A DNA stretch of 40,501 nt from Phycisphaerales bacterium. Lineage in GTDB: Bacteria; Planctomycetota; Phycisphaerae; Phycisphaerales; UBA1924. The stretch covers positions 1 through 40,501 of the forward strand of contig JADLCX010000014.1 in NCBI GenBank assembly GCA_020846975.1, given 5' to 3'. Shown here one piece after another: positions 24,922-32,299 of this stretch. A program made the position numbers and the translations under genes. Every line of letters starts with the position of its first letter. Position 1 is the stretch's first letter. The notes under the pieces were generated by a model. The model made no database searches. It saw only the letters and a list, made by a program, of their open reading frames with translations, and had not been told where the DNA came from.

Positions 24922-26271
24922 ATGACCCACCAACCCTCCCCAACGGCCCAGCAGCATTCGATCCTCGGTCCCACACTCGTGGCCGGATTCGCGGGCCTTG
25001 TCGCCGCGCTTGTCGCGTGGTTCGTCTCGCACTCGCCCATGGTGCAGTTCAACGAACCCCTCGCCCGAGGCGTTGTCATCACCTGCTGGGGTGCGGCCCT
25101 GATCGCGGTGGTGCGCTTCGCGTCCTTCGGTCGCCCCCTGGCGGTCGGCGCGGGGGCCGGCTTGGTCTCCGCGGTGGTCGGGGCGATCCTCATCGCCGGA
25201 ACCCGCACGCGCTCCGCGCTGCCCGAGGCCGCGCCCGCCCCGGCCGCGGCCGCCACGCCGACACTCGCCGTCGCCCTGGGGTTTGTGGGCATCGGCATCG
25301 TGCTCGGCATGGTTGCCGGTCTGCTCGCACGCAAAGCCTCGGCCCCGCCCTCCCCGGCCGACGAGTCGCGCTGGCTGGCGCGGTTCGCGATCGTGACCGC
25401 GTGCGCCATGGCCCCGCTGCTGTTCATCGGCGGCCTCGTTACCAGCACCGGCTCGGGCATGGCGGTGCCGGATTGGCCGACCACGTTTGGCTCGAACATG
25501 CTCAACTACCCGCTCGGTCCCAAGTCGCCGCAGGATGTGTTTCTCGAGCACTCCCACCGGCTCTTCGGCATGCTCGTGGGCCTGGCGAGCCTGATCCTCA
25601 TGGTCTGGGTGCTGATCGCCCGCGTGCCGGGCTGGCCGCGGCTGGTCTCGATCGTCGCGTTCCTGCTCGTATGCGTGCAGGGCGTCATCGGCGGCGTGCG
25701 TGTGCGTCACGACAGCCGACCGCTCGCGATGCTGCACGGCATCCTCGCGCAACTGGTCTTCGCGCTGAGCCTCGCCATCGCCGCCTACCTCAGCCCTTCC
25801 TTCAAGGACAGACCCGAGTCTGTGGACCCGCGCACCGCGAGAAAACTCAAACGCTTCGCGACGGGGCTGTTGCACTCGCTCGTTGTTCAACTGATCCTCG
25901 GCGCGCTCGCCCGCCACTTCCGAAAGGGCGATCACTCGCTCTGGGCGCACGCGGCCTTCAGCATCATCGTCTTCGGCTTCGCCGCGATGGCGGGCTTCGC
26001 CGCACAGACCCTGCCGCGCCGAACCGGTTGTCGCGGGATCACCACGCTCCGCGCGACAGGCATCGTGCTCGTCGCCGTTGTGACCCTGCAGTTCATCCTC
26101 GGCTGGTCGGCGTTCGCCGTCCGCGGCCAGGAAATCAAGGCCGACTCGACGCTCGAAGCGCTTATCCGGACCGCCCATCAGGCCAACGGCGCGCTGCTGC
26201 TCGCCGCGGCGACCCTGATGTTTGTGTGGGCTCGGTGGCTCAACCGGGCCGCGCGGGCCAGTCAAACCTGA
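24922..26271 (+). CDS. ctaA: Haem A synthase CtaA (COX15 family) with extra N-terminal membrane domain
   Basis: A 449-residue polytopic protein. The COX15/CtaA core begins near residue 150. It has GGLVTSTGSGMAVPDWP (about 170-186), the first His pair in FLEHSHRLFG (His210, His212), and a second set in RHDSRPLAMLHG and later helices (TGLLHSLVVQ, TAHQANGALLL). CtaA oxidises the haem O methyl group to formyl, giving the haem A used by the subunit I encoded across the divergent gap. No ctaB is in the window. About 145 residues with four predicted helices precede the core. CtaA is normally 300-350 residues, so this is an added domain of unknown role. The ATG lies just downstream of a strong promoter. 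Confidence 0.88.
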   Translation: MTHQPSPTAQQHSILGPTLVAGFAGLVAALVAWFVSHSPMVQFNEPLARGVVITCWGAALIAVVRFASFGRPLAVGAGAGLVSAVVGAILIAGTRTRSALPEAAPAPAAAATPTLAVALGFVGIGIVLGMVAGLLARKASAPPSPADESRWLARFAIVTACAMAPLLFIGGLVTSTGSGMAVPDWPTTFGSNMLNYPLGPKSPQDVFLEHSHRLFGMLVGLASLILMVWVLIARVPGWPRLVSIVAFLLVCVQGVIGGVRVRHDSRPLAMLHGILAQLVFALSLAIAAYLSPSFKDRPESVDPRTARKLKRFATGLLHSLVVQLILGALARHFRKGDHSLWAHAAFSIIVFGFAAMAGFAAQTLPRRTGCRGITTLRATGIVLVAVVTLQFILGWSAFAVRGQEIKADSTLEALIRTAHQANGALLLAAATLMFVWARWLNRAARASQT

Positions 26272-26528
26272 TCGACGTTGACGTTCGCGGGCCCCCGCGC
26301 GGCCCGCACCGGGGAAAGGGGAGAGCAAATCCGGTCGTACAGGCAGCGATTCCCGCTCAGGCGGCCCGGTCCGCCAGACCGTTCACCGGGACGGGCGAGG
26401 TACCATTCCCGGCGGTCGATATCCACGGTGTGGCGTGGTCTTCAAACGCTTCCGTGGTCGGGCCGCAATACCGGGTGATCGCCCGGCGTTCGGCTGTTCG
26501 CTCGCGACGCACACGCGGAGGCCGCACC

Positions 26529-28169
26529 ATGACCATTCATCAGCCCGAACCGCCCGCGCCCGAAATGACCGGGCCCTCGTTGCCCAACAACCGATCGATG
26601 GATCGACACGAGGGTCGCAAACCCATCTCCTCTTCGCTCGCGCCCATCAAGGCCGACCGCTGGGGGTACGACCAGGCCCGCCACCTGCTGTGGCGAGCCG
26701 GGTTCGGCGGCAGTCCCGAGCAGGTCCGCACCGTGGCCTCGTGGGGCCCGCAGAAGGCCGTGGAGTACATCGTCGACTACGACGATGTCAGGGCGGAGAA
26801 GATCGAGGCCGACGCGTTCAACAAGGACATCATGCGCCCCGCCAGCGAAGCCGAGCGCGCCGAGGCCGCGCGGGCTCGCCGCGCCGGCGACGAGGACGCA
26901 GTCGCGCGGCTGCGAGCGATGAGGCAGGAGGCCGAGCGCGTGGACCGCGGCCAGATGCGCGACATGCAGAAGTGGTGGCTCAAGCGCATGATCGAGACGC
27001 CGCGCCCGCTCGAAGAGAAGATGACGCTCTTCTGGCACGGCCACTTCGCCACGAGCTACCGCACGATCGAGGACTCGTACCACATGTTCGCGCAGAACCG
27101 GTTGTTCCGACGCAACGCCGTCGGCAACTTCGGCAAGCTGCTGTACGAGATCATCCGCGACCCGGCGATGATCGCCTACCTCGACAACAACGACAGCCGC
27201 AAGGGCCGCCCCAACGAGAACCTGGCGCGCGAGCTCATGGAGCTGTTCAGCCTCGGCGTCGGCAACTACAGCGAGCAGGACATCAAGGAGGGAGCCCGCG
27301 CACTCACCGGCTACTCGTTCTACGACGACGAGTTCACGTTCCAGAAGAACAACCACGACACCGGCGAGAAGAAGATCCTCGGGCGCAACGGCACGCTCGA
27401 CGGCGACGACTTCGTGTCCGCCATCCTCCGCAAGCCCGCGTGCGCACGCCACATCGCCGGCAAGCTCTACCGCCTTTTCGTGGCCGACGTCCCGACCGGC
27501 CGTCCCGAGATCGACAAGCCCGCCGAGAGCGTCATCCGACAGCTCGCCTCGACGCTGGTCGCCAACCGCTACGAGGTCCGGCCCGTCCTGCGCAAACTCT
27601 TCCTCAGCGACCACTTCTACGAGCAGCCCATCCTGCGCGAGCAGGTCAAGAGCCCCGCCGAAGTGGTCGTCGGCGCGGTCCGCTCGCTGCTCACCCCGAC
27701 TCGCGACCTGGGCGTGCTGACCGACGCCATGAACCTCATGGGGCAGAACATCTTCTACCCCCCCAGCGTCAAGGGCTGGGACGGCGGACGAACCTGGATC
27801 AACACCGCCACGCTTTTCATCCGCCAGAACATCCTGTGCTTCCTGCTCACCGGCAAGACGCCCAAGGGTTTCGACGCCCTGGCGCGTACCGAGACCTACG
27901 ACGCCGCGGCCTTTATTTCCGGCCTGGAACCCTCGGGTGAGACTGGGGGGCGCGCCGCCGACAGCCCGTTCGCCAGGAGCAACCCGACCGACCAGGAGTT
28001 GTCGGTCGTGGTGGAGCAGATGCTGCGGTTCACGCTCGGCGCCTCGTCGCCGGGCAACCACGAAATCCTTATGCGCCACTTCCGGGCGGCCGGTAACCGC
28101 GTCGATCAGGAATCGGTGGTCAGCGCCCTGTTGCTGGTCACCGCGATGCCCGAGTACCAGTTGTGCTGA
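26529..28169 (+). CDS. DUF1800 family protein
   Basis: A 546-residue protein of the DUF1800 family, found as a pair with DUF1501 proteins in planctomycetes and many other bacteria. Recognisable segments are ARHLLWRAGFGGSPEQV (about 49-65), KMTLFWHGHFATSY (about 164-177), DPAMIAYLDNNDSRKGRPNE followed by NLARELMELFSLGVGNYSE, and near the C-terminus NLMGQNIFYPPSVKGWDGGR. The ATG at 26529 has GGAGG 7 nt upstream. A longer open frame upstream only overlaps ctaA in another register. There is no obvious signal peptide, although the partner has a Tat signal, so co-export is possible. The biochemical function of the family is not established. Confidence 0.93.
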   Translation: MTIHQPEPPAPEMTGPSLPNNRSMDRHEGRKPISSSLAPIKADRWGYDQARHLLWRAGFGGSPEQVRTVASWGPQKAVEYIVDYDDVRAEKIEADAFNKDIMRPASEAERAEAARARRAGDEDAVARLRAMRQEAERVDRGQMRDMQKWWLKRMIETPRPLEEKMTLFWHGHFATSYRTIEDSYHMFAQNRLFRRNAVGNFGKLLYEIIRDPAMIAYLDNNDSRKGRPNENLARELMELFSLGVGNYSEQDIKEGARALTGYSFYDDEFTFQKNNHDTGEKKILGRNGTLDGDDFVSAILRKPACARHIAGKLYRLFVADVPTGRPEIDKPAESVIRQLASTLVANRYEVRPVLRKLFLSDHFYEQPILREQVKSPAEVVVGAVRSLLTPTRDLGVLTDAMNLMGQNIFYPPSVKGWDGGRTWINTATLFIRQNILCFLLTGKTPKGFDALARTETYDAAAFISGLEPSGETGGRAADSPFARSNPTDQELSVVVEQMLRFTLGASSPGNHEILMRHFRAAGNRVDQESVVSALLLVTAMPEYQLC

Positions 28170-28198
28170 TTCGAGATTTTCTTTCCAGAGGTGCGAGC

Positions 28199-29518
28199 AT
28201 GGACCCGTTCAACTTCGCCGGCAACCCTCCCGAAGCCTTCACGCGCCGCGCCTTCATCGGCCGCGGGCTTGTGCTCGCGTCGGCCGCGGCCACGGTGCCC
28301 CAGTTCATCTCTCGCTCCGCGCTGGGGATGACCGCTCCTCTCGGGCTGAGCTCGATCCCCGGCGTGCCCGAGGACCACGTGCTCGTGGTGGTCCAGCTCG
28401 CCGGCGGCAACGACGGCCTGAACACCGTCGTCCCGTTCGGCGAGTCCGCGTACTACAAAGCCCGCCCCACGATCGGCATCCCCGCCGCGAGAGTCCTGAA
28501 ACTGGGCAAGAACCAGCAGGTCGGCCTGCACCCGCAGCTCGACGGACTCAAAGAGCTCTACGACCAGGGAATGCTGAGCGTCATGCTCGGCGTCGGCTAC
28601 CCCAACCCCAACCGCTCGCACTTCAAGAGCATGGACATCTGGCACACCGCCGACACCAGCGGAACTGGCACCGGCTGGCTCGGCCGTTACTTCGACAACG
28701 ATTGCTGCGGCACGCCGCTCGACGCCGCCGCCAAGCCCAACCCCCTCGGGGGCATCGCCATCGGGCGTGAGGCCCCGCTGGCGATGAAGGGTGGCAAGTA
28801 CCAGCCCATCGGCTTTGAGTCCGCCGAACTGTTCCAGTGGCTCGGCAAGGGCGTGGACAAGGACCTCGCCACTCCCTACGACGAGATCACCCGGCGCGGC
28901 GTCGCCGCCGATACGGATCCGAACACCACCGCGGGTTTCCTGATGCGCACCGCGCTGGATGCGCAGGTCTCCAGCGACCAGATCCGCAAGGCCGTCAGCC
29001 AGCGCTCGCTGGTCAACTACCCCGGCAACGAACTGGCCCGCCAACTCGCGATGGTGAGCTCGATGATCCGCGCCGGCCTGCCGACGCGCGTCTACTACGT
29101 CACGCTCGGCGGGTTCGACACGCACGCCGGGCAGGGCGGCGAGAACGGCCGCCACGCCCAGCTCATGCAGCAGTTCGGCGGTTCGCTCGCCGCGTTCTAC
29201 AAGGACCTCAAGGCCCACGGCAACGACACCCGCGTGCTGACGATGAGTTTCAGCGAGTTCGGCCGGCGCGTCGGCCAGAACGCCAGCGGCGGCACCGACC
29301 ACGGCACCGCCGCGCCCATGTTCCTCGCGGGGCCGATGGTCCGGGGAGGCGTTTTCGGCAACCAACCCTCGCTGACGGACCTCGATTCGGGCGACCTGAA
29401 GTTCAACACCGACTTCCGGAGCGTTTACGCGGGTGTGTTGAAGGACTGGATGAGCGCGGACGCCGACAAGGTGCTCGAAGGCAGTTTCAGGGCCGTCAAG
29501 CTGATCGAGAAGGCCTGA
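28199..29518 (+). CDS. DUF1501 family Tat-exported protein
   Basis: A 439-residue DUF1501 protein (sulfatase/alkaline-phosphatase-like fold). The N-terminus is a Tat signal with TRRAFIGRG at residues 15-23 and a hydrophobic stretch to about 40. Family segments are DHVLVVVQLAGGNDGLNTVVP (read as two adjoining parts, about 62-82), GVGYPNPNRSHFKSMDIWHT, YVTLGGFDTHAGQ (about 300) and TMSFSEFGRRVGQNASGGTDHGTA (about 350-373). The Asp/His residues in these are the likely metal site. The ATG 28199 has AGAGG upstream. An upstream GTG at 28163 would place 12 residues before the Tat signal. It lies 29 nt after the DUF1800 gene, so the two form an operon. Enzymatic activity is unproven for the family. 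Confidence 0.93.
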   Translation: MDPFNFAGNPPEAFTRRAFIGRGLVLASAAATVPQFISRSALGMTAPLGLSSIPGVPEDHVLVVVQLAGGNDGLNTVVPFGESAYYKARPTIGIPAARVLKLGKNQQVGLHPQLDGLKELYDQGMLSVMLGVGYPNPNRSHFKSMDIWHTADTSGTGTGWLGRYFDNDCCGTPLDAAAKPNPLGGIAIGREAPLAMKGGKYQPIGFESAELFQWLGKGVDKDLATPYDEITRRGVAADTDPNTTAGFLMRTALDAQVSSDQIRKAVSQRSLVNYPGNELARQLAMVSSMIRAGLPTRVYYVTLGGFDTHAGQGGENGRHAQLMQQFGGSLAAFYKDLKAHGNDTRVLTMSFSEFGRRVGQNASGGTDHGTAAPMFLAGPMVRGGVFGNQPSLTDLDSGDLKFNTDFRSVYAGVLKDWMSADADKVLEGSFRAVKLIEKA

Positions 29519-29575
29519 GGCCCCGCCGCGGGCGGAATTATCGGACGTGCCTGAGCACGGGGCCACGGGGTTTTT
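29519..29575 (+). terminator. Possible terminator after the DUF1501 gene
   Basis: GGCCCCG (29519-29525) can pair with CGGGGCC (29558-29564) around a smaller GTGC-ctga-GCAC hairpin that competes for one base. Five T residues follow at 29571-29575. The stem and the T-run are separated by six bases, so this is a weak call. Confidence 0.35.
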
Positions 29576-29595
29576 GCCGGCGTATCAATAAACAG

Positions 29596-29624
29596 TTGAC
29601 ATAGCGGAGAGTTTTCTCCATTAT
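29596..29624 (+). promoter_or_regulatory. Predicted promoter of the di-haem cytochrome gene with palindromic spacer
   Basis: A perfect TTGACA at 29596-29601 is followed after 17 bp by CATTAT (29619-29624), which keeps the important A and T positions of a -10. The spacer holds the inverted repeat GGAGA-GTTT-TCTCC (29606-29619), placed where a repressor or a MerR-like activator would bind. The leader would be about 45 nt. Confidence 0.5.
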
Positions 29625-29676
29625 GGTGCCATTGGCCAGCGCTGCTGGGGTGTCCAGCGCGATCAGGAGCTTGCCG

Positions 29677-31128
29677 ATGCGCACCAACACTCTGCTTTTC
29701 GCGGTGTCGATTTCCGTTGGCCTCTTCTCTTCGGGCGCAAGCGCCCAGCCGATCGGCGAAAGACCGGTGATCGAGCGCCACATCGATCAGACAAACATCA
29801 ACCGAGGCAGGCTGTCGCTGGATGATCTGCGCCGGCTGGGCAAGGCGCTGTTCGATGCGAAGTTCAACGTGCTGGACGGGCAAGGGCGACCGGCCACGAC
29901 CGGCGGCGGTGCGCCTCGCGTGCCGGACCAGCCGGAGATGATCCGCACGTCCGGGCCCGACTCGAGCTCGTGCGCAGGGTGCCACGCGCAGCCTCGCTCG
30001 GGTGGGGCGGGCGACTTCGTCGCGAACGTGTTCGTGCTGGCGCAGACGCTGGACCCGGTGACGGAGTCGGTGTCCGGAGCCTTCAGCAACGAGCGGAACA
30101 CGCTGGGGATGATGGGGTCGGGGCCGATCGAGATGCTGGCTCGCGAGATGAGCGTGCAACTGGGGCAGATCCGCGAGAGGGCACGGGCCGACGCGCAATC
30201 GACGGGCCAGGCGCAGCGTCGCGAACTGAGGGCCAAGGGGATCCGATTCGGGCACATCACCGTGCTGCCCGACGGCAAGATCGACCCCGCGGAGATCCAG
30301 GGGGTGGATTGGGACCTGATCGTCAAGCCGTTCAACCACAAGGGCGCGGTGGCCTCGCTGCGAGAGTTCACCAACAACGCCATGAACCACCACCACGGGA
30401 TGCAGCCGGTCGAGCGGTTCGGGCGCGACACCGACCCGGACCAGGATGGCGTGACCAACGAGCTGACGGTCGGCGATATCACCGCGGTAACCCTCTACCA
30501 GGCGGCGCTGAACGTGCCGCAGCAGGTCATTCCTCCGGAGCCGGTGCGTCGGGCGGCCGTGGTGCGGGGCGAGGAGGTGTTCCGGGCCATCGGGTGCGCC
30601 GAATGCCACCGGCCGACGTTCGTGCTGGAGTCTCGCGAGTTTACCGAGCCCAACCCCTACAACCAGCCGGGCGACCTGCGCCCGCAGGATGTGCCGCGGG
30701 TGTTCAGCTACGACATGACGGCCGAGGGCGAGGGACCTTACCTGGAGCGACTGGGTGGAGGCCGGGCGATCGTGAGGCCGTTCACGGACCTGAAGCGGCA
30801 CGACATCACGGATGGAGAGATGACGCACTACGCCAACGAGCAGGTGCCGCAGGGCAGGCTCAACGGGTTTGCGCCGGCGTCGGACTTCACGATCCCGCCG
30901 CCGGTTCGCCCGACGGCCCAGTTCCTGACGCGGAAGTTGTGGGACGCCGGGAACAGCGCGCCGTACGGGCACCGGGGTGACCTCTCGACACTGACGGAGG
31001 CGATCAAGTGGCACGGGGGCGAGGCGCGCCAGACTCGGGACACATTCATGACGATGGCGCAGCACGACCGGGACTGCGTGATCGAGTTCCTGAAATCGCT
31101 GCAAGTGGTGGAGCCGACCAATCCGTAG
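29677..31128 (+). CDS. Secreted di-haem cytochrome c (putative di-haem oxidoreductase/peroxidase family)
   Basis: A 483-residue exported protein. The ATG 29677 has AGGAG 7 nt upstream and starts a Sec signal peptide (RTNTLLFAVSISVGLFSSGASA). Two haem c sites are seen: CAGCH (99-103) and CAECH (307-311). The fold pattern, with LDDLRRLGKALFDAKFN near the start and an ending with TRKLWDAGNSAPYGHRGD, then AIKWHGGEA, resembles the di-haem oxidoreductase (thiol oxidoreductase-like, MauG-related) family. Members act in the periplasm as peroxidases or oxidoreductases. The substrate here is unknown. It has its own promoter and faces convergent minus-strand genes whose last stop is 6 bp away. Confidence 0.88.
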   Translation: MRTNTLLFAVSISVGLFSSGASAQPIGERPVIERHIDQTNINRGRLSLDDLRRLGKALFDAKFNVLDGQGRPATTGGGAPRVPDQPEMIRTSGPDSSSCAGCHAQPRSGGAGDFVANVFVLAQTLDPVTESVSGAFSNERNTLGMMGSGPIEMLAREMSVQLGQIRERARADAQSTGQAQRRELRAKGIRFGHITVLPDGKIDPAEIQGVDWDLIVKPFNHKGAVASLREFTNNAMNHHHGMQPVERFGRDTDPDQDGVTNELTVGDITAVTLYQAALNVPQQVIPPEPVRRAAVVRGEEVFRAIGCAECHRPTFVLESREFTEPNPYNQPGDLRPQDVPRVFSYDMTAEGEGPYLERLGGGRAIVRPFTDLKRHDITDGEMTHYANEQVPQGRLNGFAPASDFTIPPPVRPTAQFLTRKLWDAGNSAPYGHRGDLSTLTEAIKWHGGEARQTRDTFMTMAQHDRDCVIEFLKSLQVVEPTNP

Positions 31129-31134
31129 AGGGTC

Positions 31135-31629
31135 TCATCGGGACGGGTCGAGGCCGCGGCTCATGGAGATGTCGGCGGCGGTGAGGCCCAGTTCGGCGAG
31201 CGTGAACGACCCGCCGCATTCGGGGCACCGGATTGACCCGTCCGCGGGCACCAGGCCGAGCGGCAGGTAGCTGCACTCGGGGCACCGGCTCTGCTCGATC
31301 TGCGACCTCAGAAGCCGGCGCAGGCGACGGTCCCGCAGCCCAAACCCGACGAACGCGCCGAGCGCCGGCGCGACAACCATCACCAGGAATCCGAGTGGAA
31401 CGAGGCTCGGTACCCTTTGACCCGTCGTGGCCGTGGCGACACCCATCGAGAACACGATCATCATTACCAGCGTCGTCGCGACCCCCAGCAGCACGTGAGC
31501 GAACCCAATCAGCAGCCCGATCCCGCCCTGCGCGCGTCGAACCGTGCGCACGTAGGCCTCGCAGCGGAGATCATCGAACCGGTCGAGTTCGGGGAACGCG
31601 CGGTAGACCTTGCTCACGGGGAGCCGCAT
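31135..31629 (-). CDS. Membrane protein with C-terminal zinc ribbon (paralogue 1)
   Basis: A 164-residue protein with two membrane helices at about 35-60 (GGIGLLIGFAHVLLGVATTL) and 72-95 (VPLGFLVMVVAPALGAFVGF). A basic loop (RDRRLRRLLRSQ) follows, then a zinc ribbon with two CPEC knuckles (RCPECSYLPLG at about 115, IRCPECGGSF at about 134). The start ATG 31629 is 7 nt after the stop of the upstream paralogue. An open frame reaching to 31752 adds only low-complexity sequence. The ribbon would be cytoplasmic. The function is not recognised; such Zn-ribbon membrane proteins are common uncharacterised genes in Phycisphaerae. Confidence 0.78.
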   Translation of the reverse strand: MRLPVSKVYRAFPELDRFDDLRCEAYVRTVRRAQGGIGLLIGFAHVLLGVATTLVMMIVFSMGVATATTGQRVPSLVPLGFLVMVVAPALGAFVGFGLRDRRLRRLLRSQIEQSRCPECSYLPLGLVPADGSIRCPECGGSFTLAELGLTAADISMSRGLDPSR

Positions 31630-31636
31630 GTCTGGC

Positions 31637-32260
31637 TCACTTTCGCTTGGCGGCGGCGCGGCCTTTGGCCCAGCCCTTCTTCGAGTAGATCGTGGCCTTC
31701 TCGTTGTACGCGCCCGCGGGCCCCGCGCCGGGGAAGGGCCTGCGGCGGTCATGGTCGGTCAGCAGGTCGTCGGGCATGATGCCGTGATCGAAGATGCTCA
31801 CCAACTCGCCGCACTCGGGGCACCGCACGACCGGCTTGGACCCCGTGCCGCCGAGTTTTTCGGGCGTGAGCCCCACGAGCGAGAACTGGCAATACGGACA
31901 GCCGGCCTTGTTGATCAGGAACCGGAGCGAGCGGATCACCATCGATCGGCGCGCGATGATGCACGTCACGACGAACAGCAGAAGCCCGGCGAACCCGAGC
32001 AGGCGGATCAGGTCGGCCGGGGGATCAACGCGCCCGAGCACGGACTTCGAGGCGTCGATCGACATCTTCAACCGCACGATGCCGAACGAAACGCCCGCCC
32101 AGACCGCCGCCACACCGAGCGCCCAGAACATGGGCACCACCCAGATCGCATCGCCGCGGCGGCGCGAGGCCTGCGACACGAGCTTGCGCTGCTCGTGGGG
32201 CGGGCGAGACGACATCTCCGGGAGGTCGGAGTAGGGTGTGAGCACTTCGGGCCAGGACAT
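31637..32260 (-). CDS. Membrane protein with C-terminal zinc ribbon (paralogue 2)
   Basis: A 207-residue protein with the same plan as its downstream neighbour. Two membrane helices lie at about 39-62 (AIWVVPMFWALGVAAVWAGV) and 84-104 (LIRLLGFAGLLLFVVTCIIA), then a basic loop, then a zinc ribbon (AGCPYCQFSLVG at about 118 and RCPECGELVSIF at about 145). A 50-residue Lys/Arg/Gly-rich tail ends in KGRAAAKRK. Two adjacent genes with this architecture suggest an old tandem duplication. It lies 39 nt downstream of the esterase gene on the same strand. No function is assigned. Confidence 0.82.
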   Translation of the reverse strand: MSWPEVLTPYSDLPEMSSRPPHEQRKLVSQASRRRGDAIWVVPMFWALGVAAVWAGVSFGIVRLKMSIDASKSVLGRVDPPADLIRLLGFAGLLLFVVTCIIARRSMVIRSLRFLINKAGCPYCQFSLVGLTPEKLGGTGSKPVVRCPECGELVSIFDHGIMPDDLLTDHDRRRPFPGAGPAGAYNEKATIYSKKGWAKGRAAAKRK

Positions 32261-32299
32261 GGCGAGAGTTATACCGCGCCCCGGCCCGCGCGTGGCAAA

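Noticed and set aside
25017..28169. 1050-codon plus-strand frame joining a ctaA overlap to the DUF1800 protein
   Set aside because: The first half is an alternative frame of ctaA; a good ribosome binding site and the natural N-terminus place the DUF1800 start at 26529.
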